Source: Sedimentisphaerales bacterium (GTDB taxonomy: Bacteria; Planctomycetota; Phycisphaerae; Sedimentisphaerales; Anaerohalosphaeraceae). From it: a stretch of DNA of 35,553 bases. This document shows positions 8,384 through 17,845 of the stretch, piece after piece. Made by a program: the position numbers and the translations under genes. The notes beneath the pieces are model-generated. The model saw only the letters and a list, made by a program, of their open reading frames with translations. It made no database searches and was not told where the DNA came from. The stretch lies in NCBI GenBank assembly GCA_016928585.1, contig JAFGKL010000087.1, positions 1 to 35,553 of the forward strand. The letters run 5' to 3'. Numbering within the stretch: position 1 is the stretch's first letter; each line of letters starts with the position of its first letter.

Positions 8384-10972
8384 ATGAAATGTTTACGGGT
8401 CTTATTGTTAATCGTCCTAAGCTTTGTTTTTGCAGGCTGCGAGCCTCTTAATTCGGAACAGAAAGAAATTGCCTCTTCTGATGTTCGAGAAAAAATCTCA
8501 CTTGTCGAATGGCAATTCAGCGAGGACAAAACTCCCGAAGGTTCAGAAGTGATGATCTCTCAGCCGGCAGAGTGGACGACGGTTACTATTCCGCATGTCT
8601 TTAGGCTCTCCGGTTTGCCGGAAGAATCGTCCGGGCTTTATCGCAGAACGATCACGGCAAAGGCAGACGAAACAGACAGACGTTTTTATCTGTTTCTCGA
8701 GGGTGCGGGTTCAGTCGCAGATGTTTTTGTCAACAGTCAGCATATCGGTCGGCATCGCGGGGCCTTTACCGCGGCGGCTTTTGATCTTACACCGGCAATA
8801 ATGTTCGGTCAGGATAATGAATTGCTGCTGCGAGTAACAAATCGTGAAAGCGAATCCGCAAACTGTTTATCCAAGTCGAATCTTTTTTATACCAACGGCG
8901 GACTTTACCGTCCTGCATGGCTGATAAAGACGAATGCCGTTCATATCTATCCTGACATGGGATCGACGGGTGTTTATCTTACCCCGGTAAACATAAGCAA
9001 AGAAAAGGCCGAGCTTCAGGTCCATACCGTTGTGCGCAACAGCCGGGACCGGGCGGCATATGTTCGCATTAATTACACAGTTAAGGGTCCTAACGGGAAA
9101 AAATGCGGACAGTTCTATGCTCAGGATGCGATCCCAGCAAACTCTAACAAAACGGTTATTGCTGCAAAAGCGATAGCCAACCCAAAACTTTGGGACATTG
9201 GCAAGCCTAATTTGTATACCGTTGAAGCAGAACTTGTCGTAGATGGTAAAGCAGTCGATTCACTGACGGAGCGGACGGGCTTCCGCAAAGTCGAAATGAA
9301 AGATAATCGTTTTGTTATCAATGGAAAAGAACTGCTTGCCCGCGGCGTCTGCAAACACCATCAAAGTGAATATCACTGGAATGCCATTAACGACGAAGAA
9401 CTGCTTGAAGAGTGGAAAGGAATGGTCGATCTGGGGTGTAATACAATTCGACTGGCGCATTATCCGCACAGGCGTTTTGAATATCACCTCGCCGATGAAC
9501 TGGGAATTGCTATTTGGGCTGAAAACGGTCTGGCGGGGCAAAAATGGGACAGGGGTGATAACAAACATGAAACGAAACCCAACGCCGACGGCGAACGGAT
9601 TACGCGAGAAATGGTTCGTCAAAACTGGAACCATCCGAGTATCGTATTCTGGAGCAGCGGAAACGAAACCTATCAAGAGGTTGCTTCCCACTATGCGGAT
9701 ATTATTCGGAAGGAAGACAAGACACGCCTTATTACATACGCCTCGGCAGGTGAAAAACCAAAGAACGTTGATTTTGTCGCCGGCAATACCTACCAAGGCT
9801 GGTATTACGCTCACTATACGGACTTCAAAAAGCTGCCGGAGAACGCATTCATTTCAGAGACAGGCTCCGGGTCATGGATAACTCATCATGTTCCTTATGG
9901 AACATCGCGTTGGAACGTCGACAAGTTCGAGCCGGAAGAATACAACGAACTTTTCGCAGAGTTCCGTTTTCAAACTGTTTTCCGTAACAATCCTTCCGAG
10001 CATAAAATGTTCCTGTGGTGGAATTTCAGAGAATTTTATAACAAAAAATTCAAAGATAACCGCAACACCAAGGGAATTCTTACGCTTAACAGCATGCCCA
10101 AGGATTACTATTATCTTTTCAAATCATTTATGAATGAGGATGAGTCGGTTCTGCATCTTTGCGGACGACATCATTTTTATCGTCGGTTTGAGCCGAATAA
10201 CGGTATTAAAGTATATTCCAATGCAAAGGAAGTTGAGCTGTTCATTAACGGCATTTCACAGGGCAAAATGAAAAACGGTGATTATGTTCAGCCAGATGCA
10301 ACAAAGAAATCGGGAGATAAAACCGAAAAAGTTGAAGGAATTATCATTAACAATGTTTTCTTCTGGAAGGCCGCTTTAGATCCCGGCAAAAACATTGTTA
10401 GTGTTCGCGACGATCGCTTTATGACTGATTCTATGACGATCTACCAGAAGGCCCTTGAAGGCCCGATGCCTGTAAGTGCCGCCAGTCTTGTAACAAACCT
10501 GGAAAGCTCAAACAAAAACAATCCTGCTATCTTCATAGATCGGCCCGTTGAATCTCAAGGGCCATTTTATAGCGAGGTTGACGGTTCTTCTGACAATACG
10601 TTCGATGTTCTGCCGAAATTGGTTGAGGGATCATCATGGATATCGACGAAGCGGCTAAGCGATGAAAAGAACAAAACTGACCTGTCCTTTACAGTTACAA
10701 AACCAGCGACGGTCTATGTTATGTATTCAATCGGTACGTTTCCTGCTCACACACTTGATAAACCGGATACGTCGCTTATGCAGACAGCGGATGCTTTTGC
10801 GGACAGGCTGAAACAAGCCGGCTTTACGGATACCGGCGTTAAGACGATCTGGCGGAGGCACAGTCTTTGGCTGGCTGATTGCGGATTGCTCAGCCGCAAG
10901 GTCAAACCCGGGGATATGATCCATGTTCCCGGTCGGGCACTTGACTATGTGGTCATGATTAAACGTTTATAA
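8384..10972 (+). CDS. GH2 family beta-galactosidase-like lipoprotein
   Basis: The 862-residue protein has a lipobox (VFAGC, Cys at about residue 20). The GH2 layout is visible: a jelly-roll sugar-binding domain (SSGLYRRTI...FLFLEGAGSVADVFVN-like), an Ig-like domain, then the TIM barrel with RGVCKHHQSEYHWNAINDEE and LGCNTIRLAHYPH. The acid/base is in SGNET (Glu 428) and the nucleophile is the Glu of FISETGSGS (Glu 492). Known GH2 members are beta-galactosidases, glucuronidases or mannosidases; galactan side-chain trimming of RG-I is the natural guess here but is inferred from context. A C-terminal domain of about 160 residues after the barrel (from GPMPVSAASLV on) is not recognised. AAGGAGAG upstream is a good ribosome site. 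A 166-base gap separates it from the previous gene; no convincing promoter or hairpin was found there. Confidence 0.87.
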   Translation: MKCLRVLLLIVLSFVFAGCEPLNSEQKEIASSDVREKISLVEWQFSEDKTPEGSEVMISQPAEWTTVTIPHVFRLSGLPEESSGLYRRTITAKADETDRRFYLFLEGAGSVADVFVNSQHIGRHRGAFTAAAFDLTPAIMFGQDNELLLRVTNRESESANCLSKSNLFYTNGGLYRPAWLIKTNAVHIYPDMGSTGVYLTPVNISKEKAELQVHTVVRNSRDRAAYVRINYTVKGPNGKKCGQFYAQDAIPANSNKTVIAAKAIANPKLWDIGKPNLYTVEAELVVDGKAVDSLTERTGFRKVEMKDNRFVINGKELLARGVCKHHQSEYHWNAINDEELLEEWKGMVDLGCNTIRLAHYPHRRFEYHLADELGIAIWAENGLAGQKWDRGDNKHETKPNADGERITREMVRQNWNHPSIVFWSSGNETYQEVASHYADIIRKEDKTRLITYASAGEKPKNVDFVAGNTYQGWYYAHYTDFKKLPENAFISETGSGSWITHHVPYGTSRWNVDKFEPEEYNELFAEFRFQTVFRNNPSEHKMFLWWNFREFYNKKFKDNRNTKGILTLNSMPKDYYYLFKSFMNEDESVLHLCGRHHFYRRFEPNNGIKVYSNAKEVELFINGISQGKMKNGDYVQPDATKKSGDKTEKVEGIIINNVFFWKAALDPGKNIVSVRDDRFMTDSMTIYQKALEGPMPVSAASLVTNLESSNKNNPAIFIDRPVESQGPFYSEVDGSSDNTFDVLPKLVEGSSWISTKRLSDEKNKTDLSFTVTKPATVYVMYSIGTFPAHTLDKPDTSLMQTADAFADRLKQAGFTDTGVKTIWRRHSLWLADCGLLSRKVKPGDMIHVPGRALDYVVMIKRL

Positions 10973-10985
10973 ACTGTCGCGAGCG

Positions 10986-13565
10986 TTACGGACAACCTAC
11001 GAGCGGTAGATACCCTGTCCAGGTTGAGGCAAACTCGGCGAGGTCCGCAAGGTCAACGTCTCCGCTTTGATCGATATCAGCGTTGTCGCACCAGTCAGGA
11101 CTGGTGCAGGTATCTTGATGCCATTGAGCAGCGAATTCGCTAAAGTCGTTCATGTCCACTTCACAATCGTCGTTAAGGTCGCCATCAAGCGCATTGACCT
11201 TGACAAACACTCCGCCCGGATACGGGTTTTCGTCAGGGTCATCGCTGGTGACCTGCAGTTGAGTCCTTCCGGCACACTGGCAGCAGTCCAGAGTTACCGT
11301 TACAGGCTGGCTGCCCGACGGGGCAATGCTATATGGAAGTGGTGGCGATATTCCAAGAACCCATGCCGGTGTACTAATGTCGGTTACATTCAGAATGCCT
11401 GTTCCATCGTTATAGATAATGAACTCTTCGTTCGGATCTGCCGGACAACTGTCTGTAAGTAACAATGGCTCGATGCGAATATCCGGTTCGACAGCGGCAG
11501 TTAAGCAGAAATTTAAATCTTCCCCTTCCTCAATCCCACTTATATCGCTGTATATTATCCCATCGCCGGTTCCTGAATCTATCCACAGGAACCAGCAGTT
11601 CTCGTCGCCCTGACCGGTAATAGAGACCCAACCGTCAGTTAATGTGCAGCATGTCGAAAGATCAACGCTGTAATATATATACTGGTTATAAATGCCACCA
11701 AAATCAAAATAAATACCAGTCGGGGTCACAGTAGGGGTGACCTGGTATGAACACACAGCAGTTCCCGGCTGGCCGGCATTGTCAGCATAGAAAGTAATAT
11801 CAAAAGAGGGATTGGACTCGGTGCAGTCTTCGAATAACGTTGTATCCATTTGGAACCCCCACCAGTGAATATCACATATCGGAGCAGTAATGCCAGTGAA
11901 GTTGTCATAAATATAATCTCCGAAAACTTCCTCGCTGAACGGTCCAGCAGGAAAGTCGTCCGGCCCGTAAGGCGGCTGGCCGTACAGTGTATTAGCCGGA
12001 CAGTCAAGCGTAGGTCCGCTGCCGCATGGAGGGTCAAGATTTGAACAAAGGGTGTTAGCGCTGAAACGTCCAGTGCAATTTTCCTGAGCGACACCGTCCT
12101 GACAAGTTCCTGTAGAGTCGTCACAGCAAGCGCCTATAGTTGATGAGCTGCTCGTTATGTCGAGCAGGTATAAACCTTCCTGAATGCCGGCACCATCGAC
12201 GATAATGTAGTATGTGTTACCTGCGGTAAGACTTAGCCCTGTTATTTCTGCCGTGGGAGGCAGGGTGTCGCAACTGCCATCATCACAGGCTATATGTGTT
12301 CCGGACCCCGGGGCTCCGCAAGTGTTTTCGTAAACGAACAATTTATTAAAAAATTCAGAATTACATGAAGAAATATCAATTACTTCATTGACAATCGGAG
12401 TGTATGAATAAACCACGTCGGGAGCACCGTCTGTGTCTGCCATAGTACATGATTCATAGTAGTCATTATTAGCCCCGGTTGTGACACCTACCGTACTGTA
12501 AGGCAGAGAAGGAATTACTGTAGCGTTAGCACAGTCTTCCCCGGCGTGATCCCCACAAGGTGGGACGAGTTCAGCGCAAGTTGTGTTTGGAGTAAAACGT
12601 CCTGTACATGAAGACTGTTCAACATTGTTTGTGCAGGTACCTGTTGTGTCATCGCAACAAGCACCTGTAATAGCACCTGTCAGGCTGACAGTCAATTCAT
12701 AATCGCCAGCATAATTGCCATAGCCATCAACGACGATATAATATGTACTGCCGAGATTGAAAACAACATAATCAATTCGAGATCGAGAACCGTCCGTACC
12801 ACAGGCATCATCGTTGCAGGCAATTTGAGTTCCTGACAGAACTTCACCGCACGTGTCTTCGTAAACATAGACTTTTGTATCATATGATGAATTGCACAGT
12901 TCTATTCTGACAGCAGCGGAATAAGAAGGGGTATACGAATAAACTACATCAGGAGCACCGGCTGCACTGGCGTAGCATATTTCATAATAATCATCGTTCA
13001 TGCTGACTGTAGTTCCCGTATCTGTATAAGGAAGCGATGTAATCTCTATGGCTGAGCTGCAGACATCGCCGGGCAACACGATCCTCTCGGTGACATTTAT
13101 TTCATATGTACCGGCGCTTTCGCCAAAGCCGTCAACGATGATATAATAGGTATTGCCGCCTGTAAGAGTGACAGAATTCAACTGTGACTTGAAGCCGTCA
13201 CTTCCGCAGTCGTCATCGTTACATGCAATTTGGCTGCCGGACTGGTAAGCACCACAAGTACTTTCATATACATATAGCTTTGTATCATATGCTGAGTTGC
13301 ACAGGTCGATATCTACCGTAATATTTGAAGCCGGAGTATATGAATAAACTACGTCAGGTGAACCCGGTGCGTCATAGGGACATATCTCGTCGTAGTCATC
13401 AGTTTGTCCGGTGGTATCTCCCGTGTCTGTGTACGGAAGCGCACTTATAACCGTAGCAGTGGAGCAGTCATCACCGCCCTGAGCCAGCACGGCTTGCGGC
13501 CAAACCGCCAATAATAAACATACTATCCCCGCAGCAATAATTTGGTTTTTTGAGAGTCTTCTCAT
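10986..13565 (-). CDS. Secreted repeat protein with C-terminal dockerin-like domain
   Basis: The 859-residue exported protein (signal peptide ending near AVLAQ) contains three copies of a roughly 120-residue module with the pattern DxCxxATVIxxLPY, DVVYSYTP, C-N-S-x-Y-D-T-K-x-Y-V-Y, IACNDD and GNTYYIIVDG. These resemble bacterial pre-peptidase C-terminal type beta-sandwich domains. Two short Cys-rich segments (GACCDDxTGTC...C...PPCG) lie after the second and third copies. A beta-rich region and an Ig-like segment follow, and the protein ends with a two-part dockerin-like tail (DLNDDCEVDMNDF and DIDQSGDVDLADL). No catalytic motif was recognised. It is convergent with GH2, 13 bases away, inside the pectin locus. 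AAGGAGGT precedes the ATG, and a promoter is seen upstream. It may be a surface binding or scaffold protein, which is inference. Confidence 0.8.
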   Translation of the reverse strand: MRRLSKNQIIAAGIVCLLLAVWPQAVLAQGGDDCSTATVISALPYTDTGDTTGQTDDYDEICPYDAPGSPDVVYSYTPASNITVDIDLCNSAYDTKLYVYESTCGAYQSGSQIACNDDDCGSDGFKSQLNSVTLTGGNTYYIIVDGFGESAGTYEINVTERIVLPGDVCSSAIEITSLPYTDTGTTVSMNDDYYEICYASAAGAPDVVYSYTPSYSAAVRIELCNSSYDTKVYVYEDTCGEVLSGTQIACNDDACGTDGSRSRIDYVVFNLGSTYYIVVDGYGNYAGDYELTVSLTGAITGACCDDTTGTCTNNVEQSSCTGRFTPNTTCAELVPPCGDHAGEDCANATVIPSLPYSTVGVTTGANNDYYESCTMADTDGAPDVVYSYTPIVNEVIDISSCNSEFFNKLFVYENTCGAPGSGTHIACDDGSCDTLPPTAEITGLSLTAGNTYYIIVDGAGIQEGLYLLDITSSSSTIGACCDDSTGTCQDGVAQENCTGRFSANTLCSNLDPPCGSGPTLDCPANTLYGQPPYGPDDFPAGPFSEEVFGDYIYDNFTGITAPICDIHWWGFQMDTTLFEDCTESNPSFDITFYADNAGQPGTAVCSYQVTPTVTPTGIYFDFGGIYNQYIYYSVDLSTCCTLTDGWVSITGQGDENCWFLWIDSGTGDGIIYSDISGIEEGEDLNFCLTAAVEPDIRIEPLLLTDSCPADPNEEFIIYNDGTGILNVTDISTPAWVLGISPPLPYSIAPSGSQPVTVTLDCCQCAGRTQLQVTSDDPDENPYPGGVFVKVNALDGDLNDDCEVDMNDFSEFAAQWHQDTCTSPDWCDNADIDQSGDVDLADLAEFASTWTGYLPLVGCP

Positions 13566-13633
13566 AACACACCTCCTTAAACATGTGAATTTTATTTAGA
13601 AACAGAAAAGAACAAAACCTGAATGTGTTAGGT

Positions 13634-13663
13634 ATTGTAGCGGATGCCATACATGTTTGTCAA
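13634..13663 (-). promoter_or_regulatory. Sigma70-like promoter for the dockerin-tailed repeat protein
   Basis: On the minus strand, TTGACA (13658-13663) and TACAAT (13634-13639) are separated by 18 bases. Transcription would start near 13627, leaving a leader of about 62 bases that ends in a strong AAGGAGGT ribosome site (13571-13578). Confidence 0.6.
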
Positions 13664-13947
13664 GTGGATTATAGGCTGTCGTTAAGCCTCTTTGTAACTG
13701 TTAAAACTAATGTCAAAATATAGTTTTCTTCTATTTTGCTTTATTTGTTTGCGGTTTGGGTCTGTCAAAAAGTCGAATTTTAATGAACATTGAAGGTCCT
13801 TTTTAGTGACGGGTCATAAGATCGTGAAGGATTTTCGCTGCAAAGGCCATATATAAAGAAAAAACAGGCAAAATATGGTATAATTGCTGTATATGTAATG
13901 AGGGTGTTAAGGATATTTTTATTTTGATTTCAAGGGATTAAATTCGA
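13664..13947. other. Intergenic region upstream of PL11
   Basis: The stretch is AT-rich and lies between the divergent repeat-protein gene and the PL11 gene. A perfect TATAAT is at 13879-13884 on the + strand but has no good -35 at the usual spacing, so I only suggest it as a possible PL11 promoter element. No RNA gene, repeat or small gene was recognised. Confidence 0.3.
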
Positions 13948-16887
13948 ATGAAAAAACATTATAACTTTATGGCTGTTGTTGCAGCCTTTGTATTAAGTTT
14001 AGCTTCATATAATGTTAATGCAGCACGGTATATGGAGAATCTGGATCGTGGTGTTGTAGCGGTTCATCTTGGCGGAAGTCAGGTTTATGTCGGCTGGCGC
14101 ATGTTCGGTACTGAGCCGGATACGGTTGCCTACAATGTATATCGCGGGGCGGTAAAAATCAATTCATCCCCGATCACAGGCTCGACTAACTATACTGACA
14201 CCAATGGCAGCACAGCCAGTACCTACAGTGTAGCGGCGGTAATAGGCGGTGTTGAACAAGAACTCTCCGAGCCTGTCGGTGTATGGAGCGAGCAGTATCA
14301 CACGGTCCCGCTTGTAGTTCCTGCCGGCGGAACAACTCCCGACAGCGTTGCCTATACATACAGCCCTAATGATTGCAGTCTTGGAGATGTTGACGGCGAC
14401 GGACAGTACGAGATCATTTTAAAGTGGGACCCGTCCAACGCCAAGGACAATTCACAATCTGGATACACGGGCAATGTGTATCTTGATGCCTATGAAATTG
14501 ACGGTACGTTCCTGTGGAGGATCGACCTTGGCATCAATATCCGAGCTGGCGCCCATTATACACAGTTTATGGTATATGATTTTGACAACGACGGCAGGGC
14601 GGAAGTCGCCTGCAAAACCGCCGACGGAACGACCGACGGTCTCGGAACCGTGATCGGTAATGCCTCTGCGGATTATCGGAATTCAAGCGGCTATATTTTG
14701 TCGGGTCCGGAATATTTCACGGTCTTTGACGGGCTGACAGGCGAAGCACTCGACACGGTCAATTATTTTGTGCCAAGGGGTACTGTAAGCGACTGGGGCG
14801 ATAGTTACGGCAATCGTGTTGACCGTTTTCTTGCATGCATTGCATACCTTGACGGGCAGTCGCCAAGCATCGTGATGTGCAGGGGCTACTATACCCGCAC
14901 CGTTCTGGCGGCTTGGGATTTTGATGGTGTTGAACTTACACAGCGTTGGGTCTTTGACAGCGATAACGGCTATCCATCTTATGCGGGACAGGGGAACCAC
15001 AATCTAAGCGTTGGTGATGTGGACGGCGACGGCAAAGACGAGATCATGTACGGCGCCTGTGCGATAGATGATGACGGAACGGGGCTGTATTCCACTGGGT
15101 TGGGACATGGAGACGCGATGCATTTGTCTGACCTTGATCCGAGCCGGCCGGGGCTGGAAGTTTTTACGATACATGAAGGATCAGGGCCGGGCTCTTCCTT
15201 TAGAGATGCCTGGACCGGCGAAGTTCTTTGGATGAGTGCCGACGGCGATGTTGGCCGAGGTGTTTCGGCGGACATCGACGCAGGCTATCCCGGATTCGAA
15301 TGCTGGGGCTTTGGCGGTCTGCGAAGCTGCTCCGGCACAGTGATAACAAGTACAAGTCCGCCGTCAACAAATTTTGTTATATGGTGGGATGCCGACCTGA
15401 CACGGGAACTGCTTGATGCGGAAAAGATCGACAAATGGCACCCTGAATACAACTCCGGCAACGGCGGCAGTGAACGGCTGTTGACCGCATACAACTTTGG
15501 GGCAGATGCTATCAACGGAACCAAAGCCAACCCATGTCTGCAGGCCGATATGCTGGGTGACTGGCGAGAGGAAGTTATTTGGCGGCACTATGACAATACA
15601 AAACTGCTTATCTTTACGACGACTATCCCGACTACTCATCGGTTTTATACACTTATGCACGATCCTCAGTATCGCCTGAGCATAGCCTGGCAGAACGTTG
15701 CTTATAATCAGCCGCCGCATACGGGCTTTTTCCTGGGTGACGGCATGGGCGCGGCGCCGACGCCTGATATCATACTGGTTAACGGTACACCACCCGATCC
15801 TGATGCGATCTTTCGAGAAATATGGACCGGCATAAGCGGCGGCCTTGTCAGCGATCTTACATCTAATGCGAACTATCCCGATACGCCTTCGTCACAGGGT
15901 TATCTGACGCGGTTTGAAGGGCCGGCCAATTCGGGCGATGATTTTGGAACGCGCCTGCGGGCCTACCTGATACCGCAGGAGGACGGTGACTATACATTCT
16001 GGCTTGCTGCCGATGAAACTGCTGAGTTGTGGCTAAGCAACGATGCAACCGAGGACCAGGTCGTGCTGATAGCTTCTGTATCGGCGGCTACCGATCCGCT
16101 TGAGTGGGACAAGTACACCGAACAGCAATCCGCTCTTATCCATCTGGTTGCGGGAAGAAAATATTATGTCGAGATGCTGCATAAGGACGGCACCGGCGAC
16201 GATCACTACGCCGTGGCATGGCAGGGAGCAAGCATTACCCAGCAGATTATCGAAGGTGACTACCTTGTACCGTGGGCTCCGCGCATGGTTGGTGAATTGA
16301 CGGGCAACAACTATGTCAATATCGGTGACTTAATTGAATTTTCAGGTTACTGGTTAGATGAAAACTGCGGGCTTGAGCTGGATGTTGATATAAATGGTGA
16401 CTGCATTGTGAATATAGCAGACCTTGCTATCTTTGCAAAGTACTGGCTCAGCGGCACTGCTCTGGAAATTCTGACACTACAGATACAGGAAAACGAGCCG
16501 GGCTATGTTACCGTTATCGGCACCATTGATAATAACAACGCCGGCTATACCGGCGACGGATTTGCCAATACCTATAACGCTGTCGGTAATTATATCGAGT
16601 GGGCGGTTAATGTCCCGCTTGCCGGTGAGTTCGATCTTCAATGGCGATATGCCAACGGCAGCTCGACGATGCGGCCGGGAGCCGTCAGTGTTAACGGCAC
16701 AACGCAGGTAACCGGCATTGATTTTGCCCAGACGGGCAGTTGGACTACATGGGATGTCTCGCAGGTGGTTACTGTCAGTCTTGATGAGGGCTATAACCAG
16801 ATCAGGCTTGTGGCTGAAACTTCAGACGGACTGCCGAACATCGACTGGATGGAAATTACAGGGATAGCTCCGGCTCCGGGGAATTAG
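13948..16887 (+). CDS. PL11 rhamnogalacturonan lyase with PA14-like, dockerin-like and carbohydrate-binding modules
   Basis: The 979-residue exported protein begins with a signal peptide (VNA-A cleavage near residue 26) and the PL11 opening RYMENLDRGVVAVHLGGSQVYVGWR. The catalytic part runs to about residue 615 as an eight-bladed propeller rich in Ca-binding loops (GDVDGDGQYE, DFDNDGRAE, GDVDGDGKDE). PL11 enzymes cleave the RG-I backbone by beta-elimination. A PA14-like sandwich follows (about 616-780; YLTRFEGP, DYTFWLAADETAELWLS), then a dockerin-like pair (about 783-844; YVNIGDLIEF and DINGDCIVNIADLAIF). The end is a CBM35-like module (about 845-979; NYIEWAVNVP, FDLQWRYANG, NIDWMEI). The dockerin sits internally, before the binding module, which is an unusual order. 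Its own transcription unit is likely because the upstream gene is divergent. Confidence 0.9.
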   Translation: MKKHYNFMAVVAAFVLSLASYNVNAARYMENLDRGVVAVHLGGSQVYVGWRMFGTEPDTVAYNVYRGAVKINSSPITGSTNYTDTNGSTASTYSVAAVIGGVEQELSEPVGVWSEQYHTVPLVVPAGGTTPDSVAYTYSPNDCSLGDVDGDGQYEIILKWDPSNAKDNSQSGYTGNVYLDAYEIDGTFLWRIDLGINIRAGAHYTQFMVYDFDNDGRAEVACKTADGTTDGLGTVIGNASADYRNSSGYILSGPEYFTVFDGLTGEALDTVNYFVPRGTVSDWGDSYGNRVDRFLACIAYLDGQSPSIVMCRGYYTRTVLAAWDFDGVELTQRWVFDSDNGYPSYAGQGNHNLSVGDVDGDGKDEIMYGACAIDDDGTGLYSTGLGHGDAMHLSDLDPSRPGLEVFTIHEGSGPGSSFRDAWTGEVLWMSADGDVGRGVSADIDAGYPGFECWGFGGLRSCSGTVITSTSPPSTNFVIWWDADLTRELLDAEKIDKWHPEYNSGNGGSERLLTAYNFGADAINGTKANPCLQADMLGDWREEVIWRHYDNTKLLIFTTTIPTTHRFYTLMHDPQYRLSIAWQNVAYNQPPHTGFFLGDGMGAAPTPDIILVNGTPPDPDAIFREIWTGISGGLVSDLTSNANYPDTPSSQGYLTRFEGPANSGDDFGTRLRAYLIPQEDGDYTFWLAADETAELWLSNDATEDQVVLIASVSAATDPLEWDKYTEQQSALIHLVAGRKYYVEMLHKDGTGDDHYAVAWQGASITQQIIEGDYLVPWAPRMVGELTGNNYVNIGDLIEFSGYWLDENCGLELDVDINGDCIVNIADLAIFAKYWLSGTALEILTLQIQENEPGYVTVIGTIDNNNAGYTGDGFANTYNAVGNYIEWAVNVPLAGEFDLQWRYANGSSTMRPGAVSVNGTTQVTGIDFAQTGSWTTWDVSQVVTVSLDEGYNQIRLVAETSDGLPNIDWMEITGIAPAPGN

Positions 16888-16910
16888 TGTATATAATTCA
16901 ATCTTAAAAC

Positions 16911-16930
16911 GTCTGTCGGAGCGGACTTTT
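16911..16930 (+). terminator. Weak hairpin between convergent genes
   Basis: GTCTG and CGGAC pair around a 6-base loop and are followed by TTTT. The stem is short and contains a G-U pair. It lies between the PL11 stop and the convergent stop at 16943, where a terminator is expected. Confidence 0.3.
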
Positions 16931-16942
16931 AATACGCTGTTG

Positions 16943-17428
16943 TTATACCTTTGCCACCATAACCGTGTAATTTTTTCCGTATGCTTTTGCGCATTTCGGA
17001 CAGGTTGTGTAGTAGGTATAGATCTTCTGCGGCTGTTTGCCCTTTGACTGTACGAATTGGTTCATCTGTTTGTACCATTTGGGGGCATCTTTGTATGGGC
17101 CCTCGAACACTTTTGTCAAAAAAGTTCCGGATATGAGAACCATTTCGCTGTCCGGCACGTCCTTCGAGGTTTCGATAAACAGACTTGTCTTCCACAGTGA
17201 ACACTCGTCGCACAGGAAAACTGGCGGTTGTTCTGTGGCAGCATCGGAACTTTGAATTTTCTCCATGTTCCTTACAACAACCTTTCCAAAACCTATCGGA
17301 ATGTGCATAAAAGCACGGACATTATCTTTGACGAATTTCTTATTCTGCCAGACGTGTTCGGTCTCGTCCCACGGAGCAGGGTCAAAGCGGGGACAACAGC
17401 CGGTTTCTGAGTTGTAAAGGTCTTCCAT
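16943..17428 (-). CDS. Conserved Cys-rich protein of the GCCPRFDPAPWD family, function unknown
   Basis: The 161-residue soluble protein has a striking N-terminal GCCPRFDPAPWDE motif (Cys 11, Cys 12) and two CxxC pairs, CDEC (73/76) and CPKC (143/146), which could bind metal. I recognise the general pattern from proteins often labelled only as hydrolase in genome annotation; I know of no established activity for it. The segment LISGTFLTKVFEGPYKDAPKWYKQM is also typical of this family. It is the last gene of a minus-strand run, 19 bases after a small membrane protein, and therefore may be cotranscribed with the radical SAM gene. An effector or metal-handling role would be a guess. Confidence 0.7.
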   Translation of the reverse strand: MEDLYNSETGCCPRFDPAPWDETEHVWQNKKFVKDNVRAFMHIPIGFGKVVVRNMEKIQSSDAATEQPPVFLCDECSLWKTSLFIETSKDVPDSEMVLISGTFLTKVFEGPYKDAPKWYKQMNQFVQSKGKQPQKIYTYYTTCPKCAKAYGKNYTVMVAKV

Positions 17429-17447
17429 TTTTTGCTCCTTTCAAAAC

Positions 17448-17843
17448 TTATTTACCGTCCTGCGGCGATCGCAATAGATATACATAAGAAATAACAAACA
17501 GCACAAGAAAGATAAAGTCAAACACAGCGAAAGGCTGCCATATCCAGGGTATGCTGCCTGTTAAAGTATGAAACAGGATTACACCGCAATATGAAACCTT
17601 AAGCAGGATGCCATAAGGAATGAGATTTATGTTTTTGTCTGGATCCATTGCTATCGCTGCGTACATTATGCCGTATACTATGAGCAAGGCTGCAGGAAAA
17701 TGAATATATCCAAAATGATTAGGTAATGTTATTTCAAATCGCTGGAAAGCTGCTTTGGCGAAAAACAGAAAAATAATGCCTAACGCCCCGTCATAAACAG
17801 CAGCCAATCCAAAAAGCGATCTGATGAGAGGTTTTGCTTTCAT
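17448..17843 (-). CDS. Small four-helix membrane protein, unknown function
   Basis: The 131-residue protein has four predicted hydrophobic helices (around residues 8-28, 48-66, 74-95 and 100-125) and no recognised catalytic motif. The start FGLAAVYDGALGIIFLFF and the spacing of the helices recall DoxX-like or other small integral membrane proteins, but I cannot assign a family. It lies 2 bases downstream of the radical SAM gene, so translational coupling is likely. The stop is 19 bases before the next gene on the same strand. Confidence 0.7.
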   Translation of the reverse strand: MKAKPLIRSLFGLAAVYDGALGIIFLFFAKAAFQRFEITLPNHFGYIHFPAALLIVYGIMYAAIAMDPDKNINLIPYGILLKVSYCGVILFHTLTGSIPWIWQPFAVFDFIFLVLFVISYVYLLRSPQDGK

Positions 17844-17845
17844 GA

